Below, one piece after another: positions 1 to 11,889 of a stretch of DNA of 64,000 nt. Each line of letters begins with the position of its first letter. Position 1 is the stretch's first letter. This DNA is from Boletus sp. NGJ (taxonomy: Eukaryota; Basidiomycota; Agaricomycetes; Boletales; Boletaceae). The notes under the pieces were generated by a model that saw only the letters and a list, made by a program, of their open reading frames with translations, ran no database searches and had not been told where the DNA came from. Location: the NCBI GenBank assembly GCA_019096195.1, contig JAGTXK010000055.1:310001-374000 (forward strand), read 5' to 3'. Position numbers and translations under genes: made by a program.

Positions 1-790
1 TCCTTTTTTTTTGAAAGGTCCATGCTGCAAGGATGCTTTGTGCTAACAATTGTCTCGCGGCCATCGTGTATTACAGATTACGTTGGAGGAGACCACTGCC
101 GAACCTCAGCCCAATCAGCTGTGGACCTTTGTGCAAGTGAACTAGATACGACGTGTACTGGACGATGGTTTGTTGGGGTTCCGTTGATACAGTCTCGCTA
201 TGGATTTTGCGTGTTCTGTTTTACTCGGTTCCGCAGTCATGAGTCAAGGATATGCATCCCGTGTCTACAATCACTTCAGGACTAAAACGGTTACATCGTG
301 AGATCGACCAACTGGCGACGAAAAGTACTCGGTTCGGAAACAAGATCTACCAAGTCCACACTGATCAGCCGCACGGGTGGGGTACTATCACTGGGCAGGG
401 GTGTGAGATGCGTGCAATTCGACGACAAAGCCCCTGATCAGCTCGTTCATCACGAATATGCGAGATACTGTATGATTTGGCAAGTTCTGTAACAATAAAC
501 CTGTATGTGGATATAAATACAAGGCAAGTCTTCTCAAGGGGATCAATTCAAGAATAATCCACGTCCTCGACAGGTTCGGTGGAATAGGTGAATCAGAAAT
601 GGAGATGGACACCTCGGACTAGACCTCTTCGTATCTAAGGCCAGACTGAGAAGCAATCGCCGAGGTGTGACAGGATTCAAAAAATCATCATAGATCCATA
701 CAAGGTGTACCTGTCCGTGTCACAAGGGACCGATACCCACCTCGACCCAACCACCCACGACCCGACCACTCCAAATTTAACACCGCACAC
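1..790. other. No convincing gene
   Basis: Only short open frames with no recognisable domain lie here. This is the 3' flank of the Hel2-type gene that ends at 791 on the minus strand. I see no repeat, RNA gene or mobile element. Confidence 0.5.
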
Positions 791-3540
791 TTACGCCTGG
801 AACGACCCCAACGTAAACAACGTCTGCTTCTGCTTTCCCTTCCCCTTCCTTCCCTTTCCCCCCGTCGCCTCCGACCGCTCCTGCGCAGGTACCCCTCCCT
901 GCACCAACGTCTGCGTCACCCCGCCAACCTCAGCACCCGCCCCAACCACTACACTCCCAGCCACATGCTCATTCCCATTCCCACTCCAAGCGGACGTCGT
1001 AGGCGCCGCATCCCCAAAAATATACCTCAACGACGCATTCCCCCTCGCGGGTGGCGGTTTCGCACGCGGATGTGCCGTCGGTAGCTCCGGGAACGCAGCC
1101 ACAGACAACGTCGGTGGCTGACCCACCGCGGGCCCTTTTCCCTTTTTCTTGGGTGGTATCGCGGTGGGAGGCGGTGCGGGTACCGTGGCGGTGGCGGCGA
1201 CGACGGTGGAAGAGCCGCTCGCAGAAGCGGAAGAACCGGACACCCATGGTGTCTGGCGTTGTGGTTGGCGGAACCCAGGTGTCACGTTGATAGTGGTAGA
1301 AGGACCAGTCAACCGCGGGAATCGATCAACTTGGACTGTATTCGACGACGCGGAGGGGACTGCACTGGCACCCGGGACGCACCGCGAGGTCGAGGACGAC
1401 GCGCTGGCCGCTTGTGCAACGCGATCCCATACATGTCGTGAAGATTGTGGAGAGGACCGTGACGCCGTTGCATGCTTGGCGTTGAGAACGCGTCCGCTCG
1501 TGATCCCTGCGTAGCCTGACCCAACGGCTGTCGGAACGAGATCCGGAAACTGTTGACGTTGCTAAACAGACCGTGGGCGTCAGTGATGTGAGCATCACGG
1601 GCGGTGCGATTGAAAGCTGACCTCAATCTTGAACGAGTTCCATGCAGCCAAGAGGTACCGTTTCTTCTCTTCTTCCTCCAAGAGATCAATAACGCCATTG
1701 ATGATGCTGGCGGTATCATCTAGGTTGTGGTCGAGGACGTTCCAGACCGTCGAGATTAAATCGCGAGCGCTCGACTCGTTTGCCCGATATCCGCGCATCG
1801 CAGCTTTCACGGCGGTGGCGGCATTGTTCGGATTCGGTGCAACATTTTGTAACCGCGTGATAAAAGCAGCGTGTCGTCTAAGCGTCCCAGCATGAGCCTC
1901 CAGCAAAAAGACACCCCGAGAAAAGCACGTACTCGGCAACGAGAGGATCGACGTCCTCCCTTATCGGACTTGCACGCCCACTCGGTACAGCAGGCTGCGT
2001 CGTCTGCGTAACTTCCGTCGTCAGGTATCCCCCAAATGCCTCCCGTCGCCTCCTCAGTGCCTGCGCAATCGGAGGTGGCGGCTCTTGCTCTCGCTCTCGA
2101 TCCCCGCGATCGCGCCGTCCCCTCCGATTGCTCCCACCCGTGTCATCAAATGTAAACTCGGCTTGGACCCGTCGCACGTCTTTTTTGTCTTTCGAGCTCA
2201 TGTCCGCCCCGTGTACTTCTACCTGATGCGCCTTGAGATCCAGCTCCGAGTTGAACACGACAAACTTTTGAGCCTGACAGACGGCGTCGGTACACGCGAA
2301 ATGCGCCTGCGAAAAGTGGCGCTCCTACGGGCGAGAGCGTCAACCGACCGACGACGACACGCGACGCAAAGCAAGGGAAAATCAACCTACAAGGGACGCG
2401 TAGTTTTGAAAGCTACCATCGAAAACACGTCACCAAAAACGAGGCAGCGCGACGACAAGTCGACACGTACTATTGGTGTCGAACTTCGTTTCGCTTGCAT
2501 AAAAAGCACTCCTCGTGCCGTTCGCGCATGTGCACAAACAGCTCGTCGTCGCTAAAAAAACACTCGCGACAAAACTCACACAATGGATGGATACCACCCT
2601 CGATGGGCTCTTTTGGCGGTTGTTTGCTCGGTTGATGCAGCATGAAAGGTAAATGCAACGGAAGCACGTTCGGCGGATATAATGCATGCTCGTGTGCGAA
2701 CACCTTTTTAGATCGGATACATAAATCACTTTTTTGCGAGCACCACATCAAGCGTCGAAACATCGACACCAAAAATCAAAACCAAATGAGTTTTTAGGGG
2801 GGGGAATTTGCCTACCAAAGCATCTTTCCATGTATAGCGCGGGCGTGGAGTTTGAGATCACCCCATCCCGAAGCGGTGTATTCGCATTCGACATCAGGAC
2901 AATTGAATCGGAGGAGGATGAGGGTTTCTTCCATCATGTCTTCTGTCTCGAAGAAGATGGCGAGTTTGGCGTCTTTGTAGGGGATCGAGTCGGGCATGTA
3001 GGACGAGAATTCGGCGTCGGGCGAGGTGGTGAATATAACCGTCGATTGTGGCTCCTGTCGCCATCAGCATCGACACAGACAGACCGAACGCCGTCAACAC
3101 GCGCATCAAGCGAGGCAGAAATCGAGAACGAACAAAGACCGAAACCAACCCACCTTGCAAAACGTACACTCGAGCTTCTTGTACAACGCCCGCAACCGCA
3201 GTGCACACACGTGGCACGTCCGATGGTTACATGCAGACAAGGAATAATACTTGACGGGTTCAGCGCATATCCAGCAGACGGCCGCTGTGGCGTCTTCGTC
3301 TTCGTTCGCAGCGGCACCCGCGTTGGCGTTGTTAGCGGTGGAGGACTTGGCGGTCGCGTTGGCGGATAGTTTCGTTCCTGGTTCGCCTGTCGTAGGTCTG
3401 GGTTTATGACCGCCACGTCGGGCGGCTTTGTTGGAGTTGGGCTCGTTGGGGTGATTACCGCGTCCCCGTCCGCGATTGCCCCGTCGGGTACGATTTTCGG
3501 ATTGGGTTGTCCGAGTTTCGGTGGTCGTTGAGGCAGACAT
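791..3540 (-). CDS. HEL2: Hel2/ZNF598-type RING E3 ubiquitin ligase
   Basis: The family senses collided ribosomes and ubiquitinates 40S proteins to start ribosome-associated quality control in the cytosol. Exons, all phases closing: 3540-3154, 3054-2816, 2728-2471, 2412-2391, 2324-1933, 1877-1622, 1549-791, giving 770 residues. The first exon carries basic RG-rich sequence and then the RING (CWICAEPVKYYSLSACNH, ending CTFCK). Exons 2-5 hold the Hel2-typical region, with MLCDLCIRSKKVF, a C2H2-like LCEFCRECFF...HMRERH and CTDAVCQAQKFVVF. The C-terminal half is Pro/Ser/Ala-rich and ends in a lysine-rich patch. The ATG at 3540 is chosen because the RING frame has no other suitable start. Exon 4 is only 22 nt. 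A transposon lies just upstream and may supply the promoter. Family assignment is strong; function is by homology. Confidence 0.92.
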
Positions 3541-3584
3541 GGGTTTGTGGATGCAACGAGGCTTGTCACGACTCACTGGCTAGG

Positions 3585-3661
3585 TTACAGCCGTTTGCAA
3601 AGCGATGCGGAAAACATATTTGAGAATTTGACTCGTCGGAAACTGCCAGAGTAGGACCCCG
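3585..3661 (+). repeat. Left terminal inverted repeat
   Basis: It begins TTACAGCCGTTTGCAAAGCG and matches the reverse complement of 4450-4526 with about four mismatches. Confidence 0.85.
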
Positions 3662-4449
3662 GTTGTGCCTAGCCTATGTGTGCGTGATTAGCTACTCGTG
3701 ACTGACTGTGACCTGTACTGTATCCACTATGCTGCTGCCATCTCCAGCCTATGAATCCGAGGAACTCCATGTATTTACAATCTCCCTTACTGTCTATTCC
3801 CTCCTCAAGAAGAAGGCATTTACTAAGGGCAAAGTGTTGACATCAAAGGAAGAGAAGTCTGTCAAAATCAAAGAACTGCAATTTTCCATCAATGACAGCA
3901 ACTACTGTACCTTGACTTTTTACAAAGTGTACTTGACAAGCATGGGCAAGATCAATACAACATATCAGAGAAACTGTGGTTTCCATTCAAGTATGTGCTG
4001 CCAAAGGCAAAAGGGCAAGTTGCTCATTTTTTTCATTGCTTGACTTTGATGGTTGGTTCTACCTAGTAACTTCATTTAGCCAGCACTCCAGTGACACAAT
4101 GGATGTCAATCATGAAGAGTTCATCAAGATAAATTGTATTGTGATGTTGAACCATGGTTTGAATAAATAAAATATCTGCTGTGCTGAGGATGCAATGGCG
4201 CCCGACAATGTGAGAGTATGTATGTGGGTTGTAGATGATGCCGAACCTTCTGTAGAAGTCAAGTCTTGTATACAAGCATTTTCTTGATGCCAAGAAGCCC
4301 ACATATCTCTTTTACAGTGTAGCCATCAAGAGAAAGGGCAGGAATGTGTGTTTTGGTGTTGTTGGGCACAGCATGGATTGGTATGGTGGGGCTAGTGGTG
4401 GTCTGAGTCAGCACAGTGCGTGACAGAGCCATCTTGGCTTGGATGAGTT

Positions 4450-4526
4450 CGGGGTCCTACCCCGGCAGTTTCCGACGAGTCGAATTCTCAAATGTGTTTT
4501 CCGCATCGCTTTGCAAACGGCTGTAA
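4450..4526 (-). repeat. Right terminal inverted repeat
   Basis: Inverted partner of 3585-3661. The outer end reads CGGCTGTAA on the plus strand. Confidence 0.85.
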
Positions 4527-4696
4527 ATAGAGGAAGAGATGTGCCACGTGATCGAACACGTTCGACCTGATGCAGATGAACTTTGAAGGAGAGATCTATG
4601 TACTTTGAGAGCGAACGAACGGGTGCATGTAAATTACATCGCATAGCATATCCAAGAAACCGAACCCGCACCCACGCAGTCCATCCATCTAAGTTA

Positions 4697-7600
4697 TCAC
4701 TCCACTCCACCCAAATCATGCAGCTCCCCGTCGTTCGTCCCCCGGGTACCATCGACATTCTCGCCTCTCGCCTCTCCCAATCCCAGCTCTCCTTCTAATC
4801 GTCCAGCCACACCTCGCGTCCGCGCAGGCGACGGTGACCCGCCCAATCCAACACCAAACCCGACCACCGAAGACGAGCGTAGCCCACCTATGGCGTACAT
4901 CGTCGATAGCGTCCTCGGACGCGTCGGTCCCTCCATCGCACGTCCGAGACCGAGAGGCACAAAAGGCGAATGTGAGGGCGTGGGCATCGGAATGCGGAGG
5001 TTCAGTCCTGCCAGTGGCCCGCGGTCGGGGTTCTCGTGTATGGAGGTTTGCGCGTGCAATTGCTTGAGCGACGCGGCATGGCGCAGGCGCGGCGATGTCA
5101 TCACCGCGCCAAATGTTTGCACTGGCGTCGGCGAGCGCGAAGGCGTCGCATTCGTCCCCAACAAGCCAGCCGTCCAGGCTGTCCATCCCGCCCTCGCCCC
5201 AGCGTCCTTGCTACCATCGACAGCCTCACCATGCCGTTCCGCACCCTCCTCCTCAGACATCGCCAGTCCATGTACAGCCCGCTTCACAACCGCCACATCA
5301 TGCTGCACATCCTCCAACTTCCTCCCAAACTTCTCCAACGCCTTCGCCACGCCTTCTTCCATCCCATCCACGAACTCTCTCGCGGTCGCCTCCACCTCGG
5401 CACGTTCGTCCGCGTCCACCAACGCGCCGGGCACGGATAGTACCGTTTCGAATCCACTCGCGGTGAGCTCCTCGTCAGTAACGCGGATCTCGAGCTCCAC
5501 CCGCGCGTCCTCAGCGTAGTCGTCGATCCGCGCGAGCGCCGTCTCGAGGTGCTGACGGAGCTTTGACTGGATGTGTGACGAAGGCGAGGAAGAGGCGAGG
5601 GTGCGCTTGAGTTCTTTGAGCGCAATGGAGCAGTCACGAAAGGCGCGTTGGAGGGTATCGTAGCGATGTTTCGTAGCCCCAAGTTCGGAGAGCAGTGTAG
5701 GTTGAGAATTGGATGGAGAAGGTAGAATCAATGCAGCACGAGATACAACTGGGGTCGAGGTGGATATCGACGTCGAGGGAATGCGGGTATCATCCTCAGC
5801 GAGGACTTGCGTATTCTGAACTACGGGCATGGGGGTGGATATCGATGTAGAGGATATGGATGGGCCATCCTCACCGTAGACTTGCACATTCTGGTTAGTT
5901 TCTAAAGGGGATGAGACAGAGATATCGTTCGGCAATTCATGGATCGGCACCACGTCTGTTGTCGAGGGTTCTTCTGTGTGGGAGGGCTGGAGAGCCTGCT
6001 GAATGTCTAGCACAGACACAGCTGGCGAATGGGGTTGAGCAGCCTTGGGCTCCTCATCAACGAGGAGCGTGAGTGTGGTTGAAGTTGAAAAACTTTCTTG
6101 TACGGACGGTGAGGGTAAGGAATGTATATCTGCCTCTACAATCGTATGATCCATTATTTTGGCAATCGGAGGAGAGATGGCTGCAGGGACTACGAAAGGA
6201 TCATCCATCGATTCCTCTGAGGCACCGACCATCGACACAGGCGAGTCCACATCTTGGGGTGAAGGCGACGATACAGGTGGTACCTGGTGCTGGGGTTCTG
6301 CATTTCCGTTTGGTGTGAGCAGTAGATGATCTGGGGATCCATCGTAGAGGGGCGATGAAAGGTTCTCGATCCTGGATGTGGCTTCATCCAGGTGACCATT
6401 TGGAAGAGAGCGCGCGCTTTTCCGGACAGCTTCCACACGCTTCTGTACTTCGTCTTGTAGTTCGCTCCTCAGGGCCACTACAGCCTCCCTTGCCAGTGTC
6501 ATTCTCGCCAGCGAGCCCGACGTATGAGTTGTGTCGGAAACTTGCACATCATCGTCTAAGGTTGATAAAAGAGACTCTGCGTCACTAATCACACGATGAA
6601 ATGCCTCTTGGACAGCGTCCTCAGATGAAACGTGCACGGTGGGTGGTTGGGCTGAGCTGTAACATCGCGCATACAACTCCCTTGCTCTCCTGGCCCAGCG
6701 TTGCATGAATTCTGCAACGCCTTCTTCTCTTGAAAGCAAAGCAAGTCGCAGAGCGACTTCTCTCCGTCTTCCGTACGATTCACGTGCGAGATCTTCGCAA
6801 AGTTCGTCGAGGGCATCTTGGAGGCGTGCAGTGCGTGTACGCTCGGATGCAAGTTGAGATTCTGCTATAGACAGTTGGAGTTCGAGCGTGCCAATCGTCG
6901 AGGCATATCGCGATTTGAGCGTTGTAATTTGTTGTTGTAGAGCATTGATAGAAGCTTGTGAGAAATTCCTACAAGGATTCATGAGCAGACATGGGGGCGT
7001 GGGCGGTAGGAACGAACATGTAACGAGTGACCATCTTGGCTGCGGTCTGATCTTCTAGGTTAAGTTTATCGAGTTCCGTCTTGGTTTGTGAGAGCAATGT
7101 GCGGTCATGGGAGGCAGTAACGCGTTCTGCATCCAAAGTCATCTGGAGATCTGATACTTTGGCGTTGAGCTCCGCGATAGCGACGTGAAGCTGTTCCGAC
7201 TCTGTGTCGAACGCTGTTAGCATTCTGTGAAGAGTGGACTTGCCGTCTTGGAGGTTGTCGACGAGAGTGATTGTGGAAGCGGATCCATCCGAGATGGAAG
7301 GGGTATTATTGACGGACTTGCGGCCCTCGAGGTTGCGGACGAGGTCTGCATACTCTTGTACGACGAGGTCGACCATCTTGCGCTCTTCTTCTGAAGCGTA
7401 GGCCTGGAATTTGAGCTCGCGTTCGCGTGCTTTGCTGGCCTCTTCGCGAGCGCGCATGCGGGCAGCGAGTTCGTACGCGCCATCGGTGGTATGTCTCGCT
7501 CTGACAAGCTCGCTACGTGCATCTATCAGTTCTGAGGTGCGCTCGAGGAGGGTGTTCTCTGTGAGGGCAATCTTGTCGGAGACGCGTCGGAGGGCGAGGG

Positions 7601-7904
7601 AGAGTTCGTGTACCTGCGCCTCGGCAGGGTGGGGTGGTACGTCGGGGTGTGCCCGGAGGATTCCGAGCTCGTGGGTGAAACGGGCGTTCTCCTGTTCGAG
7701 AGTCGCGGTGTAGTCGTGGAGAGACGATAAATCGAGCGAGTGACGCTGCAGCTTGATGGCTGCCGCGTGCGCCTCATGCTAGTTTGGAAGATCGGCGAGT
7801 GTGTCGTGTTCGGGGCAATAAATACGCACCTGAAAACGAGCTGCAGTCTGGCGGAGACTTGTGAGCTCGAGGAGGAGGGGGTGGTCGTCGCTACCAGGAC
7901 TCAT
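4697..7904 (-). CDS. Long coiled-coil protein, function unknown
   Basis: Exons 7904-7830, 7778-7018 and 6968-4697 close in phase and give 1035 residues; introns are 51 and 49 bp. Residues about 20-190 are an almost unbroken heptad-type helix rich in Glu, Arg, Leu and Ala (for example EEASKARERELKFQAYASEE). A second helical stretch follows from about 275, including NALQQQITTLKSRYASTIG. The middle (about 480-720) is Ser/Thr/Pro-rich and probably disordered. A third coiled region is followed by a Gly/Ser/Pro-rich tail. There is no enzyme domain, signal peptide or membrane segment. The architecture suggests a scaffold, cytoskeletal or vesicle-tethering protein, but I do not recognise the family. 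It shares a 219-bp divergent promoter with the deubiquitinase gene at 8124. Confidence 0.85.
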
Positions 7905-8123
7905 GAGGAGAAGCAGGACGCGGAGACGTGTCGAAGGACGTGTACTGATTAGGCAAGTGTAAAGCTAAGGTTAGGGTTACGCCAAACTGATGCAAACAAG
8001 ATGATTGACTTGAGCGCGTGCAGCTGCGAGGTATAAAATTTTTAATTGCTCGTGTGCGGGCTGTCGTCCTCGCCGTCTCTCTCGTCGACCAGCGCCCTTT
8101 CCTCGCCGTTCCGCACCGCGACC
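7905..8123. promoter_or_regulatory. Divergent promoter region
   Basis: This 219-bp interval separates the start codon of the minus-strand coiled-coil gene (7904) from that of the plus-strand deubiquitinase (8124). It must hold both core promoters. Confidence 0.6.
8032..8038 (+). promoter_or_regulatory. TATA-like box of the deubiquitinase gene
   Basis: TATAAAA lies 92 bp upstream of the ATG at 8124, a usual TATA-to-ATG distance for a fungal gene. It is followed by pyrimidine-rich sequence. Confidence 0.45.
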
Positions 8124-10945
8124 ATGGCAGCACCACAGCCCACATACGCACATCCCGGTCCCTCCTCCTACTTCCCTCCGCCTCCGCCCCCGCCCTTTCC
8201 CTACCACGCACCCAGCCATGCGCCGTACCAGTACCAATACCCCATCCCGCCCATCAATGGCCATCCCCATCCCCCGTCGTCCCCGCGTGTCAATCCACAG
8301 GGCCGTGGCTACCCTCCGTCGCGCGCTGGTCCGAGTTATCAGAACTACCAGCACCATCCGCAGTCCCATCACCATCACTATTCCTACCCACAGCCCTCTC
8401 CGCACTCCCCTGGTCCCTATCCCGCCCAACCCACACAACATCACCCGCACGGGAAATACCACTCATCCCCCGTCACTTACTCTCCCAGCTACCCTCTTCA
8501 CCCCTCCAGCCCCTATCACTCCGCTTGGCAGCCCCAGCAGCCATTGTCCCCCCTCCCTAAGCAGCTCTCCATGCTCCCCCCGCTCTCCCCCGCAGATCAT
8601 CTCCCTGACCTCCCCGACCAGTCAGATTACATGCCCACGCCAGAGTCAGATTCGGCCGAAATCCACGTCGATCACCCACGCTCGTCTCCGTCTCCCCCCA
8701 ACTCACCCCGCATCGCCTCTGTCTCTGCCCCCTCCATGCCCTCTTCCCCCGCGTCGTCGATCGTGTCGTCCTCAAAGATGATGGTGAGTGCGTCCGCCGA
8801 GTATGTCATCTGGTCCCACCGTCCCTCGAATCCTTCCACCGCGCCCGGCATCATCATATCCCCGCGCGCTCGTCCCCCAGATGACGTAATCCAGAAAGCA
8901 CTCGCGCTGCCCTCTCCGCCTCCTTCTCCGCCACCCACCGAGGTCCTCCCTGAGCGCGCCCCGACCCCCACACCACCCGACCATATAGACCCCCCCTCCT
9001 CGGTCGACACCGAAACGACCCCCGCAACATCCACTGCACCAGATACCTCCGTCCCCACGTCCCCCATCTCCACGAATACCTCCCTCTCTGCCGCTGACCC
9101 GCTCACAAAAACCACGTCGGATGAGCCTCCACAACTGGATCGCGTTCTCACACCTCAACCAGACATCGTCCCAGAATCAGTCCCTGTCGCTGCGGAACAA
9201 TCGGTCGAGCCACTCACCACGGAACCTCTTGCCACCCCAGTCCCAGCCAAACCAGCAGCTCCAAAACCATCATGGGCATCCCTCCTTCGCACCGCGTCCC
9301 CCTCAAAACCCAACTCCCTCCCAACCTCTTCCATCGTCGGTTTCTCCATCCCTGCATCCGCTCTCTCCGCACCGTCCACCGGGTCGCCCATTTCCCCGAG
9401 CAAGAAAAACGAGTTGCTGTCCCTCATTACATCCGGTCCATCCAAACAGCCCGTCATGAAAATCCGTTCTCGCGGTCTCGTCAACACTGGAAACCTGTGT
9501 TTTGCAAATGCAGTCCTTCAGGTGCTCATCTACTGCCCACCATTCTGGCGGTTGTTCCATGAGTTGGGCAAGTACCTCGATACCCCCAGTGATGACGACG
9601 CCTCCAACAGTAAGACGCCCCTCGTCGATGCGACGGTTAGGTTCCTCCAGGAATTTATTCCCAAGACAAAACCAGCTCCAGAGGGAAAGGGCAAAGCTGT
9701 TGACCGCACAAACTATGGCCATAGCGACGAGGAAGACAACCTGATAAACTCTTTTATTCCCACCTGCGTCTACGATGCACTCAAGGAAAAGAAGCGATTT
9801 GATCACATGCGAGTAAGTTAGTATAATCGACCCCCATGTCCCTTCACTTAACACCTTTCAGGGCGGCCACCAAGAGGATGCGGAGGAATTTTTGGGCTTT
9901 TACTTGGACACATTGGAAGAAGAGTTCCTCTCCATCTCCTCCTCGCTCACTTCCAAAACAGAATTGCATACTGAGACACAAAATGGCCACGCGGCCCAGG
10001 AGGATGGACCGTGGCTCGAAGTCGGTAAGCGCAATCGAACGGCTATTACACGCACGGTAAGTTGTTCACAACGAGGCAAATCAGTCGTTCACGGACACGA
10101 AAACAAACCTACAGGCCAAGTCAACCGACTCACCGATCACTCGCATGTTTGGCGGGAAATTCCGCTCGACACTCCACGTGCCTCACCAAAAAGACTCGGT
10201 TCTGTTCGAAGACTGGCGTTCGCTGCGATTAGACATCCAGGCTCGTTTCCCTACTCCTGGAGCCCTGTCTTTGCATGGACTCATCTGATTTTTGCAGCGC
10301 GAACAAATCCACACGATCAAAGATGCCCTCGCATACATTTCGTCGCCGCAATCGGTACAAGTCACTTCGGTCACTAGACCTGGCGCGACTTTGGACGCGA
10401 CACAAACGGTACACATTGACGCACTCCCTCCGATTCTCATCCTCCATCTCAAGCGGTTCTTGTACGATGCGAGTGCAGGCGGCGTAGGCAAAGTCGGCAA
10501 GCAAGTGTCGTTTACATCCGAGTTGGACATTCCCAGCGGTAGGCATCTTTTTGACGTCCAGTCTCCATGAATGTAACATTTTTCTTGCGTGTAGAAGTAA
10601 TGGCTACCGGCAAGAAACTCCATGGGACGCGGTACAAGCTCTTTGGTGGTAAGCACCGCTCTCCAGCTTTGGTATCACGACGCTGAGCCTTTATGATGCA
10701 TAGTGCTGTACCACCACGGGCTTTCAGCCTCGGGAGGGCACTACACCCTCGACGTGCTGCATCCCAACATCGATAATACGATGGGTACGGGACCGACGAT
10801 GAAGCCACGCGAAGGATGGATACGTATAGACGACGAGTTCGTGTCGGACGTGAGAGCCGAGGACGTGTTTGGGACTCCGGAGCGGGACGATCGATGTGCG
10901 TATCTGTTGTTCTACCGGCGTGTCGGTACGGGTGTGCGGAGTTGA
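8124..10945 (+). CDS. UBP3: Ubiquitin carboxyl-terminal hydrolase, USP10/Ubp3 type
   Basis: Cysteine protease that removes ubiquitin from substrates; Ubp3/USP10 relatives act in vesicle traffic, ribophagy and stress responses. Exons 8124-9812, 9862-10056, 10115-10240, 10298-10538, 10595-10648 and 10704-10945 close in phase for 848 residues. The first ~440 residues are Pro/Ser/Tyr/His-rich and disordered. The catalytic domain follows, with the Cys box (NTGNLCFANAVLQVL), the QEDAEEFLGFYLD segment, ILILHLKRFLYD and the His box (GLSASGGHYTLDV). The start is set at 8124 because the ATG sits in an accATGg context; an upstream in-frame ATG at 8046 lies close to the TATA-like box. The third intron (10241-10297) starts with GC instead of GT. 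The last exon ends with a typical LLFYRR tail. Confidence 0.93.
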
Positions 10946-11889
10946 CGAGCGGTGTGAACGTTGGTGGGCGGTTCAGAGAACGATGGTTGGTGGAAGGTGG
11001 GAGCATGGACGATGGCGGGGCTTGTGGTAATGAGGAACTCCGTGGCCTTTTTCATGCATGTAGATCTTTGTTCGCACACCCTCGCTCACTGGTCATCGTA
11101 TATCTTTCTTTACTTTTCTGCTATTCTTTTTTTTTTTCGAGGATTTTTGGTCTTATGTGGTCTGAGAGCGACAACATTCGGAAACCGTCATTGGGTTGAT
11201 TTGGATATGGAAACTAGCCTCTGATTCTTTGATGGGCATCTCCGTTGACGTCCCAGGCTATCAACCTAGGCTAGTCACCAGTCTATGTCGTACCGCTGCA
11301 CCAACACTCTTGATACCGTGTCATATTTGCGAATATTTGCGATACAGGCTAGACACCTCTTGACGATAAAAGTTTGGGTACCAATCCGTTTTCCAAAAAC
11401 GCTGATATCGACTCCATCTTTCCTCAGTTTGCTTCAAGGTGCCAACTATGACAGTACGTGCATCCACACGGAATTGCTGTATATCGACCGAAAACAATTC
11501 ACCCTAAACGTTGCGTTCCCTGAGCGTTGGAGGCCCAGACAGACGTTCTACGGTACTCACTGCTGTTGCATCGTTGGGCCAGATCGAGCGGGTCCTCGCG
11601 GTGTACCTATACTCGCCGGGTGTGTTCGACGGGCTATACTGCTCGCCTGACGTAGGTGACGTTGGGCTTATATGAGGAGAGACCCAATCGTTGGCCAAGC
11701 GACTGTTGCGAAACAAGTACGAGGCATTGGCTACAGCGAAGTTATAGAAGCACCTCTTAGCGCCCAGAGATGATCATAGGTGTGTGAACTGATGTATATC
11801 GATAAGGAGAGACGTGTATGCGTGGCGACAATATTAATGGCGTACCGCCCGTAGATGACTGTGCATCCTCCCTTCCAACGCTCTGATAC
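10946..11889. other. Intergenic, no gene seen
   Basis: About 0.94 kb with only short unconvincing frames. It contains the 3' flank of the deubiquitinase, with a T-rich tract near 11125, and the upstream region of the WD40/HET gene. Confidence 0.5.

Larger units (their letters stand above)
3585..4526. mobile_element. Non-autonomous DNA transposon with 77-bp TIRs
   Basis: Two imperfect inverted copies of a 77-bp sequence bound an AT-richer 942-bp segment; the few differences between the arms are all transitions. Inside, about 3880-4020 (plus) reads as protein-like in one frame (LDKHGQDQYNISEKLW, then FPFKYVLPKAKGQ). This suggests a fragment of a larger element gene, but no complete transposase is present. 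No clear target-site duplication was found, so the superfamily is not assigned. The element lies between the Hel2 start codon (3540) and the 3' end of the coiled-coil gene (4697). The arms are about 95% identical, so it is probably fairly young. Confidence 0.8.

Noticed and set aside
2934-3569. 211-residue minus-strand frame in the Hel2 region
   Set aside because: It overlaps the RING exon in another frame and has no conserved motif.
8672-9158. Long minus-strand frames opposite the deubiquitinase N-terminus
   Set aside because: Shadow frames caused by the GC-rich, Pro/Ser-coding sequence on the plus strand.
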